Origin: Sphingopyxis alaskensis RB2256
GTDB taxonomy: Bacteria > Pseudomonadota > Alphaproteobacteria > Sphingomonadales > Sphingomonadaceae
DNA: 64,000 bases
Direction of reading: 5' to 3'
Assembly (NCBI RefSeq): GCF_000013985.1
Contig: NC_008048.1
Location: forward strand, 1,860,001-1,924,000
Shown here: positions 7,820 to 16,000 of the stretch, piece by piece
Layout: each line of letters starts with the position of its first letter
Numbering within the stretch: the stretch's first letter is position 1
Program-made: the position numbers and the translations under genes
The notes under the pieces: model-generated
The model's database searches: none
The model's input: the letters and a program-made list of their open reading frames with translations, nothing else
Told to the model about the DNA's origin: nothing

Positions 7820-10111
7820 GTGCCCATCCCGGTCAAGAGTCTGATCATCAGCTGGCGCAGCATCGGCTTGTCGCTGTTGATTGCCCTCGTAGTGGGCATA
7901 ACGGCGGCCGGCGAAGTGGCGGACCGCGTGCTCGACGCCGTGGTGGGGCGTCTCGCGATGCGTCCGGTAAGCGGCGAAGTGGTGATTGTAGCGCTGGACG
8001 AGCGCACAATTACGCAATCGCCCAGCCGCAACTTCTCGATGACCCAATATGCAAATGTCGTCGAAGCCGTGGACAAGGCTGGAGCGAGGCGCCTTTTCAT
8101 AGACTTCTATTTCGACCGGCGCGAGGCCGACCATGATTTTCCACGTTTCGTCAGTGCGGTGAAGAATATGGGCGACCGCATTGTCCTCGCGGTTTCGACA
8201 CGTCAGGTTCCCGGTCGCGAAGATAAGGTCACAACATTCCCCAGCAAGAAGTTCGGTCCCGATGTTCCCATCGCAAGCATCGCTGTAGAAAGCGAGTTTT
8301 GGCAGGTATGGCGCGTGCCAATTGCGTATCGCGCCGAAGGAAAGTTGCTGCCGACCTTTGCATCTATCATGGCAGGGAAGAGCAGCGATACACCCAAAAG
8401 TTTTCGTCTGGACCTGAGCTACGACACTCGCACGATTACGGAGTATAGTGCCGCAGACTTGCTTTCAGGCAAGATCGGAGCACGCGAACTGGCTGGAAAG
8501 GATGTGATATTCGCGCCAACGGCACCGAGCTTTCAGGATTATTTCTATTTGCCTGGCCATGATCGCGTCCCTGGAGGTTTCATTCACGTCATCGCGGCCG
8601 AAACGTTGAAGCGGGGCGACCCGATCGATATCGGTTGGCTACCACCGTTGCTCGTCGCAATCGCGCTGACGGGGATAACGCTTCTTCGGCGCTTCCAGCG
8701 TGCCGTTCTGCCCGCAATAATCGGCACGATCGTTATCCTGATCGGTGGCAAGATCGTACTTGGGACCATGCTTGTGACGTCATGGATCGGCGCGGCACTA
8801 GTCTACGTCGCGGCGATCGCGACCAACGTCTCGCGAACCCGCAGGCGTAGTTCGGCGCAGCGCGAAAATCCGGTCTCTGGGCTGCCCAACTTCGAGGCGC
8901 TCCGTTCGCTCCCGCCCTTCGGCAGCGCGACGGTGATTGCCGCCAAGGTCGTCAATTTCGAGGATCTCGCTGCCTTCATTCCGGGCGACGGCATTGGCAA
9001 GCTGGTCGAACAGGTCACGCGCCGCCTCCAGCTCGCGTCGCAGGGCACGACATTGCACCACGACCTCGACGGCACTTTCGCCTGGCTCGTGCCCTATTAT
9101 CAGCACAGCCAGATCGAGGGCCAGCTCGCCGGGCTCGCCGCGCTGTTCAACGCACCGCTGACGATCGGCGACCTGCGCGTCGACGTCGCGATCGCCTTCG
9201 GGGTCAATGACGAGTTCGAGGGGTCGAACGCCCAGCGGCTCGCCGCCGCGCTCGTCGCCGCCGAGCGCGCGATCCGCACCCGCGCATTGTGGACCAAATA
9301 TACGCCGCGGCAAAAGGACGGCGCCGGCTGGCAGCTGTCCTTCCACTCGCAGCTCGAGGATGCGCTCACCGGCGGCGACATCTGGGTCGCCTTCCAGCCG
9401 CAATATGAGATCGCCACCCGTCGTCTGGTCGGGGTCGAGGCGCTTGCGCGCTGGACGCACCCGACGCGCGGCCCCATTCCGCCCGATGAATTCATCATTC
9501 AGGCCGAAAAAAGCCAGGACATCTATCGTCTGACGCTGTTCGTGATGGATCAGGCGATCCGCTCGGCGGCGGAGCTGCGCGGACGCGGTGTCCATATCAA
9601 CATGTCGGTCAACCTGTCGGCGACCCTGCTCGATCACAGCGATCTGGTCGGGACGATCCGCGTCATGCTCACCGCGCATCATCTGCCGCCCGAAACCCTG
9701 ACGATCGAGATCACCGAAACCGCGCAGATCGAGAACAGCCGGCAGGCGCGCCAGACGCTGGCACAGCTGCGCCGGACGGGCATCCGCCTGTCGATCGACG
9801 ATTATGGCACCGGCCAGTCGAACCTCGAATATCTGACCGAGATCGAAGCCGACGAGATCAAGATCGACAAGCGATTCGTTTCGACGATGCACGATTCGCA
9901 GCGCAACCGCGAAGTCGTCAAATCGACGATCGATCTGGCGCACCGGCTCGGTGCTGTCGCGGTTGCCGAAGGCATTGAAGATGCAGAAACAATGGCCCTG
10001 CTCGCCAGCCTCGGCTGCGATGTCGGCCAAGGCTATCATCTTGGAAAACCACAATTGTTTTCCGACCTCATCGCCGCCCTGACGACCCCGCCCCACAGCC
10101 GCTCCGCATAA
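7820..10111 (+). CDS. Membrane CHASE2-EAL protein, probable c-di-GMP phosphodiesterase
   Basis: I chose the GTG at 7820 because GGAG lies 6 bases before it; a TTG at 7805 is possible. The ~763-residue protein has an N-terminal membrane segment (SLLIALVVGITAAGEVA) and a periplasmic CHASE2 sensor domain (about residues 40-280, GEVVIVALDERT). Two to three membrane segments follow (LPPLLVAIALTGI, AIIGTIVILIGGKIVLG). A GGDEF-like domain lacks the GGDEF signature (DLDGTFAWL at that place). The C-terminal EAL domain has EALARW, EITE, DDYGTG, KIDKRFV and EGIED, so phosphodiesterase activity is plausible and cyclase activity is not. Its signal is unknown. Confidence 0.88.
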   Translation: MPIPVKSLIISWRSIGLSLLIALVVGITAAGEVADRVLDAVVGRLAMRPVSGEVVIVALDERTITQSPSRNFSMTQYANVVEAVDKAGARRLFIDFYFDRREADHDFPRFVSAVKNMGDRIVLAVSTRQVPGREDKVTTFPSKKFGPDVPIASIAVESEFWQVWRVPIAYRAEGKLLPTFASIMAGKSSDTPKSFRLDLSYDTRTITEYSAADLLSGKIGARELAGKDVIFAPTAPSFQDYFYLPGHDRVPGGFIHVIAAETLKRGDPIDIGWLPPLLVAIALTGITLLRRFQRAVLPAIIGTIVILIGGKIVLGTMLVTSWIGAALVYVAAIATNVSRTRRRSSAQRENPVSGLPNFEALRSLPPFGSATVIAAKVVNFEDLAAFIPGDGIGKLVEQVTRRLQLASQGTTLHHDLDGTFAWLVPYYQHSQIEGQLAGLAALFNAPLTIGDLRVDVAIAFGVNDEFEGSNAQRLAAALVAAERAIRTRALWTKYTPRQKDGAGWQLSFHSQLEDALTGGDIWVAFQPQYEIATRRLVGVEALARWTHPTRGPIPPDEFIIQAEKSQDIYRLTLFVMDQAIRSAAELRGRGVHINMSVNLSATLLDHSDLVGTIRVMLTAHHLPPETLTIEITETAQIENSRQARQTLAQLRRTGIRLSIDDYGTGQSNLEYLTEIEADEIKIDKRFVSTMHDSQRNREVVKSTIDLAHRLGAVAVAEGIEDAETMALLASLGCDVGQGYHLGKPQLFSDLIAALTTPPHSRSA

Positions 10112-10151
10112 TCGCCAGAATGGCGACAATCTTTATAGTTAAGACTCGATT

Positions 10152-10170
10152 TACCTTATTAATTAAGGTA
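10152..10170. promoter_or_regulatory. AT-rich palindrome upstream of small ORF
   Basis: TACCTTA-TTAAT-TAAGGTA is a perfect 7-bp inverted repeat in an unusually AT-rich 80-bp stretch. Just left of it, TTAA-N7-TTTA (10139-10153) is one base from the CtrA consensus TTAA-N7-TTAA. It could be the promoter/operator of the small gene at 10220; this is inference. Confidence 0.35.
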
Positions 10171-10219
10171 TACGCCCTGTTAACTGTTCTGCGTGGGCAG
10201 TCTTATCAGGAGATTTGTC

Positions 10220-10282
10220 ATGGGTTGGTTTTGGCGCTTCCTGGGCGGCGGTGGCACTGACAGTGCTGGCGGCCAGGCCTAA
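10220..10282 (+). CDS. Candidate 20-residue small protein MGWFWRFLGGGGTDSAGGQA
   Basis: An ATG with a good ribosome site (AGGAGA, 6-base spacing) opens a 20-codon frame that ends in TAA. A strong rho-independent terminator follows 21 bases later, and an AT-rich promoter-like stretch with a palindrome precedes it, so this looks like a complete small transcription unit of its own. The product has an aromatic amphipathic start (GWFWRFL) and a Gly-rich tail, compatible with membrane association. I recognise no family. It could instead be a leader peptide or a small RNA with a chance ORF. Confidence 0.5.
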   Translation: MGWFWRFLGGGGTDSAGGQA

Positions 10283-10303
10283 TCTGGAACGATTTTAAGA
10301 CAA

Positions 10304-10334
10304 GGGCTCCGGCATCGCCGGGGCCCTTTTCTTT
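10304..10334 (+). terminator. Rho-independent terminator of the small transcription unit
   Basis: GGGCTCCGGC-ATC-GCCGGGGCCC forms a 10-bp stem with one G-U pair and is followed by TTTTCTTTT. It ends the unit with the 20-residue ORF at 10220. Confidence 0.85.
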
Positions 10335-10768
10335 TGCGTGAACGCCGGGCGTCGATTCGCCCGCGGAGATTGGCTTCCGGTCGCTCCCATAGCCCGTCAT
10401 TCGGGAGACTTGATCCGCGATCCATGGCAGCGCGCAGTCATGCCGGATCAAACCTGTCTTCCGCCCGCAGCAAGCTCCGGGGTAGCGTGGGGGCAATGAA
10501 GGCGAAGGCCGCCTGTGGTCGTCGGCGATGGCCGGATCCGCATACCTCCGCCGATGCCGGCACGGTTCTTGATGCTCTCCATGCTCTCCCGCCCGCGTCG
10601 CCGCCCGCGCCGCAGGCCGCGGAAACGCTGGCGCCGCGCGTCCCGGCGCGCGTTGCCGTCGACCAGTCGAATCAAATTATCGACGAGTTGAGTCCTCGAT
10701 CCGTCATTTACCGTCTTGCATCGTCGCGCCGACGTGGCACTATGGGTGGTGGGTCAACCACGGGGGCA
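10335..10768. other. Long leader/intergenic stretch before nrdA, no gene seen
   Basis: About 430 bases with only short shadow frames on both strands. Apart from the nrdA promoter region at its right end I see no recognisable RNA, repeat or gene. I looked for a cobalamin riboswitch and found no convincing B12 box. Confidence 0.5.
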
Positions 10769-10784
10769 CCCCAATAAATAGTGT
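10769..10784 (+). promoter_or_regulatory. Possible NrdR box upstream of nrdA
   Basis: CCCCAATAAATAGTGT matches the known NrdR-box consensus (acaCwAtATaTwGtgt) at about 13 of 16 positions. A weaker match (GCACTATGGGTGGTGG) lies about three helical turns upstream near 10737. NrdR normally represses ribonucleotide reductase genes through such paired boxes, so the location fits. Confidence 0.4.
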
Positions 10785-10963
10785 CAGGCTGGAAGTGGCG
10801 GATTTCCGTCGCCCATCGCATATGGGCCCGGAAAAACCCTGCTTGCGCCCAAAAAAGGTGCCCACGCCGAGGGGTAAAGATGCTAAGACCGGGGCTTCGC
10901 CCTGAGTCGAACAAGACAGGAACATGTGCGCGCTTGCGCGCATTCAGATCGGGGGCGAACAGG

Positions 10964-12910
10964 ATGGATTTTCGGGACAGCGAACGGGTGGAGACGAACG
11001 ACGTGGCGACGGTGGAACTGACGAAAATTGATGCTCCAGCAGCGCCGGAGGCAAAGGGCGAATCGACGCCCGCGTCCGCCGCGAAGCCGGGCGACGGCGG
11101 CGAACCCAAGGTCCACGCGCGCCGATTCGCCATCGTGACCGATGCGAGCCGCGATGCGCTGCTTACCGATTTCGGCAAGGAAACGCTGCAGGACCGCTAC
11201 CTCCTCCCCGGCGAATCCTATCAGGATCTCTTCGCGCGCGTCGCCGACGCCTATGCCGACGATCAGGATCATGCCCAGCGGCTCTACGACTATATCTCGA
11301 AGCTGTGGTTCATGCCCGCGACCCCCGTGCTCTCGAACGGCGGCACCGGCCGCGGCCTGCCGATCAGCTGCTACCTCAATTCGGTTGACGACAGCCTCGA
11401 GGGGATCGTCGGCACGTGGAACGAGAATGTCTGGCTCGCCAGCCGCGGCGGCGGCATCGGCACCTATTGGGGCGCGGTGCGCGGCATCGGCGAACCCGTG
11501 GGCCTCAACGGCAAGACGAGCGGCATCATCCCCTTCGTCCGCGTGATGGATTCGCTCACCCTCGCGATTTCGCAAGGCTCGCTCCGCCGCGGCTCGGCCG
11601 CCTGCTATCTCGACATCTCGCATCCCGAAATCGAGGAGTTTCTGGAGATTCGCAAGCCGTCGGGCGACTTCAACCGCAAGGCGCTCAACCTCCACCACGG
11701 CGTGCTCATCACCGACGAGTTCATGGAGGCCGTTCGCGACGGCACCGAATTCAACCTCCGCTCACCGAAGGACAACAGCGTCCGCGGCACCGTCGACGCG
11801 CGCTCGCTCTTCCAGAAGCTCGTCGAAACGCGCCTCGCGACCGGCGAGCCCTATATCATCTTCATCGACCAGGTGAACCGCATGATGCCCAAGCATCACC
11901 GCGACCTGGGGCTCAAGGTCACCACCTCGAACCTCTGCTCCGAAATCACCCTGCCCACCGGCCGCGACCATCTCGGCAACGATCGCACCGCGGTCTGCTG
12001 CCTCTCGAGCCTCAACCTCGAAACCTGGGACGAGTGGAACGGCGACAAGCGCTTCATCGAAGATGTGATGCGGATGCTCGACAATGTCCTTCAGGACTAT
12101 ATCGACCGCGCCCCGCCCGAAATGGCGCGCGCCAAATATAGCGCCAGCCGCGAACGCTCGGTCGGCCTCGGCGTCATGGGCTTCCACAGCTTCCTGCAGG
12201 CGCGCGGCCTGCCGTTCGAGGGGGCGATGGCGAAATCGTCGAACCTGCGCATCTTCAAGCATATCCGCGCGCAGGTCGATCAGGCATCGATGCTGCTCGC
12301 CAAGGAACGCGGCCCCTGCCCCGACGCCGCCGATCAGGGGGTGATGGAACGCTTTTCCTGCAAGATGGCGATCGCGCCGACCGCGTCGATCAGCATCATC
12401 TGCGGCGGCACCAGCGCGTGTATCGAGCCGATCCCGGCGAACATCTACACGCACAAGACGCTCTCGGGCAGCTTCTCGATCCGCAACCCGCACCTCGAGG
12501 CGCTGCTCGTCGACAAGGCGAAGAACAGCGACGCGGTGTGGAACTCGATCCTCGAGCGCGGGGGCAGCGTCCAGCACCTCGACTTCCTGACGCAGGACGA
12601 AAAGGATGTGTTCAAGACCAGCTTCGAGATCGACCAGCGCTGGCTGCTCGAACTCGCCGCCGACCGCACGCCCTATATCGACCAGGCGGCATCGCTGAAC
12701 CTGTTCATCCCGGCCGACGTCGAGAAATGGGATCTGCTCATGCTCCACTATCGCGCGTGGGAACTCGGCATCAAATCGCTCTATTATCTCCGCTCGAAAT
12801 CGGTGCAGCGCGCCGGCTTCGCGGGCGGGGTCGAGGCCGACAACACGCCCGAGGCCGCGAAATTCGAACTCGCGACCACCGATTACGACGAGTGTCTGGC
12901 TTGTCAGTGA
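10964..12910 (+). CDS. nrdA: Ribonucleoside-diphosphate reductase class I, alpha subunit
   Basis: A 648-residue catalytic subunit that reduces ribonucleotides to deoxyribonucleotides. I chose the ATG at 10964 (MDFRDSERVETNDVATV, AGG just before); the open frame reaches further upstream but has no homologous look. After a ~55-residue Ala/Pro/Glu-rich start comes the barrel: PISCYLNS holds one active-site cysteine, TTSNLCSEITLPT the thiyl-radical cysteine with its Glu, and AVCCLSSLNLE the partner. The C-terminal CLACQ (C644, C647) is the thioredoxin/glutaredoxin-reactive pair. No N-terminal ATP-cone sequence is apparent, so overall activity regulation by dATP is doubtful. Partner nrdB lies downstream, and grxC is also in the window. 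Confidence 0.96.
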   Translation: MDFRDSERVETNDVATVELTKIDAPAAPEAKGESTPASAAKPGDGGEPKVHARRFAIVTDASRDALLTDFGKETLQDRYLLPGESYQDLFARVADAYADDQDHAQRLYDYISKLWFMPATPVLSNGGTGRGLPISCYLNSVDDSLEGIVGTWNENVWLASRGGGIGTYWGAVRGIGEPVGLNGKTSGIIPFVRVMDSLTLAISQGSLRRGSAACYLDISHPEIEEFLEIRKPSGDFNRKALNLHHGVLITDEFMEAVRDGTEFNLRSPKDNSVRGTVDARSLFQKLVETRLATGEPYIIFIDQVNRMMPKHHRDLGLKVTTSNLCSEITLPTGRDHLGNDRTAVCCLSSLNLETWDEWNGDKRFIEDVMRMLDNVLQDYIDRAPPEMARAKYSASRERSVGLGVMGFHSFLQARGLPFEGAMAKSSNLRIFKHIRAQVDQASMLLAKERGPCPDAADQGVMERFSCKMAIAPTASISIICGGTSACIEPIPANIYTHKTLSGSFSIRNPHLEALLVDKAKNSDAVWNSILERGGSVQHLDFLTQDEKDVFKTSFEIDQRWLLELAADRTPYIDQAASLNLFIPADVEKWDLLMLHYRAWELGIKSLYYLRSKSVQRAGFAGGVEADNTPEAAKFELATTDYDECLACQ

Positions 12911-12978
12911 GTGGTCCCTCTCCCACCGGGAGAGGGAGGGAGGCGCGAAGCGCCGGAAGGGAGGGGGTGACGACCCCG
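12911..12978. repeat. Palindromic intergenic repeat (CTCTCCC...GGGAGAG family)
   Basis: CCCTCTCCCACCGGGAGAGGG forms a hairpin and is followed by a smaller GGCGCGAAGCGCC stem. Related units lie at 13309-13455, so the DUF559 gene is bracketed by the same repeat type. Confidence 0.7.
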
Positions 12979-13419
12979 ATGCGGACCTATCGCAATCAAC
13001 CCGCCGGCACTGTCTCCCGCGCTCGCACCCTGCGCAAGCATGCCACCGGCGCTGAAAAGCGGATGTGGCAGGCGCTGCGCGAAACCTTCCCGGCCCTCAA
13101 ATGGCGGCGACAGGTTCCGATCGGCCCCTATTTCGCCGACTTCTTCAGCTTCGCGGCGAAGCTGGTGATCGAGGTCGACGGCGGCCAGCACGCGGAAGCG
13201 GCGTCCTATGACGCCCGCCGCACCGAATTTTTGCAAGCGCAGGGCCTCACCGTCCTCCGCTTCTGGAACAACGACGTCCTGGAAAACACACGCGGCGTCA
13301 TGGAAACAATCTCCCTCTCCCTCCGGGAGAGGGAAGGAGCGACGCAGTCGCGGAAGGGTGAGGGCGACCAATCGCCGTCTGCACCCAACCGCCAACCACC
13401 CTCACCTTCCCAAGGCTGA
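12979..13419 (+). CDS. DUF559 endonuclease-like protein
   Basis: A 146-residue protein starting MRTYRNQPAG (a GTG 12 bases earlier is also possible). The family resembles very-short-patch and restriction-type nucleases. Visible motifs are RTLRKHATGAEKRMW, FPALKWRRQVPIGPYFADF with the conserved Gln/Pro and Asp, LVIEVDGGQH with acidic residues, and VLRFWNNDVLENTRGV. The last ~35 residues (SLREREGATQSRKGEG...) are translated from the palindromic repeat, so the C-terminus has been extended by it. It separates nrdA from nrdB without an obvious functional link. Function in the cell is unknown. Confidence 0.8.
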   Translation: MRTYRNQPAGTVSRARTLRKHATGAEKRMWQALRETFPALKWRRQVPIGPYFADFFSFAAKLVIEVDGGQHAEAASYDARRTEFLQAQGLTVLRFWNNDVLENTRGVMETISLSLREREGATQSRKGEGDQSPSAPNRQPPSPSQG

Positions 13420-13455
13420 CGCCTTGGGCCCCTTCCTCTCCCGGTGGGAGAGGAG
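13309..13455. repeat. Palindromic repeat units overlapping and following the DUF559 gene
   Basis: Units CTCCCTCTCCCTCCGGGAGAGGG (13309-13345 region) and CCTCTCCCGGTGGGAGAGG (to 13455), with a CCAAGGCTGACGCCTTGG hairpin between them, belong to the same family as 12911-12978. They reach into the last codons of the DUF559 gene. Confidence 0.65.
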
Positions 13456-13485
13456 TAAAGACATGCCAGTCCGGAGACCGATGAG

Positions 13486-14550
13486 ATGCCCCTTCTAGAA
13501 GCCCGCAAGACCTACAAGCCCTTCGAATATCCCTGGGCGTTCGATTTCTGGAAGCGCCAGCAGCAGATCCACTGGGTGCCCGAGGAAGTGCCGCTGGGCG
13601 AGGATTGCCGCGACTGGGCGCAAAAGATCAGCGACCATGAACGCAACCTGCTCACCCAGATTTTCCGCTTCTTCACCCAGGCCGATATCGAGGTTCAAGA
13701 TTGCTACCACGAAAAATACGGCCGCGTGTTCAAGCCGACCGAAATCAAGATGATGCTGACCGCGTTCAGCAACATGGAGACGGTGCATATCGCGGCGTAC
13801 AGCCACCTGCTCGACACCATCGGCATGCCCGAAAGCGAATATGGCATGTTCCTCGAATATGACGAGATGCGCGCCAAGCATGATTATATGCAGCAGTTCG
13901 GCGTCGAAACCGACGAGGACATCGCGCGCACCCTCGCGATGTTCGGCGGCTTTACCGAGGGGCTTCAGCTCTTCGCCAGCTTCGCGATGCTGATGAACTT
14001 CCCGCGCTTCAACAAGATGAAGGGCATGGGCCAGATCGTCAGCTGGTCGATCCGCGACGAAAGCCTGCATTGCGAAGGCATCATCAAGCTGTTCCACGCC
14101 TTCACCAAGGAACGCGGCTGCCTGACCAAGGCGGTGAAGGAAGACATCATCGACACCTGCCAGAAAACGGTGCGGCTCGAGGATGCGTTCATCGACCTCG
14201 CGTTCGAACAGGGCCCCGTCCCCGGCATGACGCCCAAGGAGATCAAGCGCTACATCCGCTACATCGCCGACTGGCGCCTGGGGCAATTGGGGTTCCAGCC
14301 GATCTACATGATCGACGAACACCCCCTCCCCTGGCTCGCCCCGCTGCTGAACGGCGTCGAGCACGCCAACTTCTTCGAAACGCGCGCGACCGAGTACAGC
14401 AAGGGCGCGACGCGCGGCGACTGGAACACGGTGTGGACCAGCTTCGACAACCGCAAGAAAGCCAAGGCGAACGACGACGGCGCGACGACTCCCGCCGCCG
14501 AAAGTGACGGCGAGGATATGTTCGCCAAGGCAGGGATCGCCGCCGAATGA
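13486..14550 (+). CDS. nrdB: Ribonucleoside-diphosphate reductase class I, beta (radical) subunit
   Basis: The 354-residue R2 subunit carries the diiron-tyrosyl radical centre. Putative residues align with the E. coli enzyme at identical spacing: D67 (TQAD), E98 and H101 (SNMETVHIAAY) and the radical tyrosine Y105. The second Glu/His set is seen in the SIRDESLHCEGIIKLFH segment. The C-terminal ~35 residues (KKAKANDDGATTPAAESDGED) are a flexible tail that docks in NrdA. The start MPLLEARKTYKP follows palindromic repeat sequence, so nrdB may be transcribed separately from nrdA or through the repeat. Confidence 0.95.
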   Translation: MPLLEARKTYKPFEYPWAFDFWKRQQQIHWVPEEVPLGEDCRDWAQKISDHERNLLTQIFRFFTQADIEVQDCYHEKYGRVFKPTEIKMMLTAFSNMETVHIAAYSHLLDTIGMPESEYGMFLEYDEMRAKHDYMQQFGVETDEDIARTLAMFGGFTEGLQLFASFAMLMNFPRFNKMKGMGQIVSWSIRDESLHCEGIIKLFHAFTKERGCLTKAVKEDIIDTCQKTVRLEDAFIDLAFEQGPVPGMTPKEIKRYIRYIADWRLGQLGFQPIYMIDEHPLPWLAPLLNGVEHANFFETRATEYSKGATRGDWNTVWTSFDNRKKAKANDDGATTPAAESDGEDMFAKAGIAAE

Positions 14551-14560
14551 GACGCTGAAA

Positions 14561-14628
14561 ACCCCTCCCGCTTGCGGGAGGGGCAGCGAGACTTGCGGGC
14601 TTGCCCGCTAGTCGCAGCGGGGTGGGCA
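14561..14628. repeat. Palindromic intergenic repeat, copy 1 (AACCCCTCCC...GCGGGGTGGG)
   Basis: Contains nested stems CCCTCCCGCTTGCGGGAGGG and CTTGCGGGCTTGCCCGCTAG. Both this unit and the one at 15153-15243 share the outer AAAACCCCTCC and AGCGGGGTGGG. Confidence 0.65.
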
Positions 14629-14642
14629 GGAAGGAAAGCACA

Positions 14643-14884
14643 TTGCCCAAAGTCTTCGACTGGAACGGCTATCGCTTCCATTTCTATTCGGACGAGGCGA
14701 TCCGCGCGAACCCGTGCATGTCCACATCACCCGCGGCCGCGACACCGCCAAATTCTGGCTATGGCCCGACGTCAATGTCGCCTATAACCGCGGCTTCTCG
14801 CCCCACACGCTGCGGCTTTTGAGCAATGTGATACTGGAGCGACGCAAACAGATTGAAAGGGCGTGGAATGAGCATTTCTCCTGA
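14643..14884 (+). pseudogene. DUF4160 gene with a one-base frameshift
   Basis: The first frame (TTG start, LPKVFDWNGYRFHFYSDE) is the typical N-terminus of DUF4160 proteins. The family sequence then continues in another frame as DPREPVHVHITRGRDTAKFW and RRKQIERAWNEHFS, with a TGA at 14882-14884. One G is missing at about 14694 (GACGAGGCGATCC where GACGAGGGCGATCC is expected). Restoring it would give a normal ~80-residue protein overlapping the start of the DUF2442 gene. It may be a real inactivating mutation or a sequencing error. DUF4160/DUF2442 pairs are thought to be toxin-antitoxin-like. Confidence 0.75.
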
Positions 14885-15122
14885 ACCCGTCGCCGTTCGC
14901 TTTGACGAAGACAGCTTCTGGGTCGATCTGGAGGACGGCCGCAACCTCGGCATTCCCTTGGCATGGTTTCCCCGCCTCCTCCACGCCACCCCCGCCCAAC
15001 GCGAAGCGGTGTCGCTCAGCCGCGCCGGCCTGCATTGGGAAGAAATCGACGAAGACATCTCGATCGCCGGCCTGATTGCCGGCCGCGGCGACCAGACCCG
15101 CAACCGGAAAAAGGCCGCATGA
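14868..15122 (+). CDS. DUF2442 domain protein
   Basis: An 84-residue protein starting MSISPEPVAVRF inside the 3' end of the DUF4160 frame. The DUF2442 core is visible as VRFDEDSFWVDLEDGRNLGIPLAWFPRL and HWEEIDEDISIAGLI. Proteins of this kind are coded next to DUF4160 in many bacteria and are suspected to be DNA-binding antitoxin-like partners. Here the partner is frameshifted, so this one may be an orphan. Confidence 0.82.
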   Translation: MSISPEPVAVRFDEDSFWVDLEDGRNLGIPLAWFPRLLHATPAQREAVSLSRAGLHWEEIDEDISIAGLIAGRGDQTRNRKKAA

Positions 15123-15152
15123 GCCACTCGTCGCCGCTGAGGAATCCCTGAA

Positions 15153-15243
15153 AACCCCTCCCCTTCAGAGCCTGCCCCGGCGCAGGCCGGGGGGAGGGGC
15201 AGCGAAGCTTGCCAGCTTGCTGGCATAGCGAAGCGGGGTGGGG
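15153..15243. repeat. Palindromic intergenic repeat, copy 2
   Basis: Same outer sequences as 14561-14628 but with different inner stems (CCTGCCCCGGCGCAGGCCGGGG and AAGCTTGCCAGCTTGCTGGCATAGC). The two copies bracket the DUF4160/DUF2442 pair. Confidence 0.65.
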
Positions 15244-15289
15244 GCTCACGGCCTGAAACAATGATCGAAAAGAAAAGCCAGAGGCCAGA

Positions 15290-15520
15290 ATGACCGAAAA
15301 GAAAAAAGAAAAACTCCTGATCCTCAGCCAGCCGCAGCGCGCCTGCCTGGAGGGCCTGTCGAACCGCCGCCCCCAACTCCCCACCGATCCCGTCCGCGAC
15401 GAACTCACCGCGCTGGGGCTGGTGGTGAAACAGGGCGCCAAATGGGCGCTGACCCCGCAGGGCAAGAAGGTGCTGGCGGCAAGCTCGAACCGGCGCAATG
15501 CGGGCGGTTTTTCGGTTTGA
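15290..15520 (+). CDS. Small protein of unknown function with a winged-helix-like tail
   Basis: A 76-residue protein with a Lys-rich start (MTEKKKEKLLIL). The segment LTALGLVVKQGAKWALTPQGKKVL resembles the last helix and wing of small winged-helix proteins. The GGCCAGA before the ATG is a weak ribosome site. I do not recognise a named family. It lies between the repeat at 15243 and the IS5-family element and seems intact. Confidence 0.55.
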   Translation: MTEKKKEKLLILSQPQRACLEGLSNRRPQLPTDPVRDELTALGLVVKQGAKWALTPQGKKVLAASSNRRNAGGFSV

Positions 15521-15655
15521 GGGAATTGCCGCGCCGATACGTCGCGTAACGGCTTGACGCCTTTCGATAGCTAGGGTCCAAACTCAATCAGCCTCTTGAA
15601 AATCGGCGCGCACATTGATTCACGGGTTCTCCGCTGAAGCAGGAGGCCTTTGGAA

Positions 15656-16000
15656 ATGTCGCGTTCGTTGTTCTGGCTGTCAGATGAAGCATGGCGGGCG
15701 ATCGAGCCCCACCTGCCGAGGAACCAGCCCGGAGCGCGGCGGGTCGATGATCGCAGGGTAATCTCCGGCATCATTCACATGCTCAAGTGCGGTGGCCGCT
15801 GGGCGGATTGCCCGCCTGAATACGGCCCATCGACAACGGTCTATAATCGCTGGAACCGGTGGAGCAGGCGGGGCATCTGGACCCGCATCCTGGCGGCGCT
15901 GACCGAGGAGGGCTGGATCGCGGAAACCGGCCAGATCGACAGCAGCTACATCAAGGCCCACCGCTCTGCCGGTGGCGCAAAGTTGAGCGCATGCCAATGA
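15656..16000 (+). CDS. IS5-family transposase, N-terminal frame
   Basis: AGGAGG nine bases before the ATG starts MSRSLFWLSDEAWRAIEPHL. The frame covers the DUF4096-type N-terminal domain (SGIIHMLKCGGRWADCPPEY) and the first acidic residue region (AETGQIDSSYIKAHRSAGGA). It ends at a TGA (15998-16000) where related transposases continue into GGRTTKIHALVD, found in the next frame. The change could be programmed frameshifting, as in some IS5-family (IS427-group) elements, or an inactivating mutation. Confidence 0.8.
   Translation: MSRSLFWLSDEAWRAIEPHLPRNQPGARRVDDRRVISGIIHMLKCGGRWADCPPEYGPSTTVYNRWNRWSRRGIWTRILAALTEEGWIAETGQIDSSYIKAHRSAGGAKLSACQ

Noticed and set aside
10335..10963. Possible cobalamin riboswitch or leader RNA before nrdA
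   Set aside because: No B12 box or convincing conserved helices found, and class I reductase with nrdB needs no B12.
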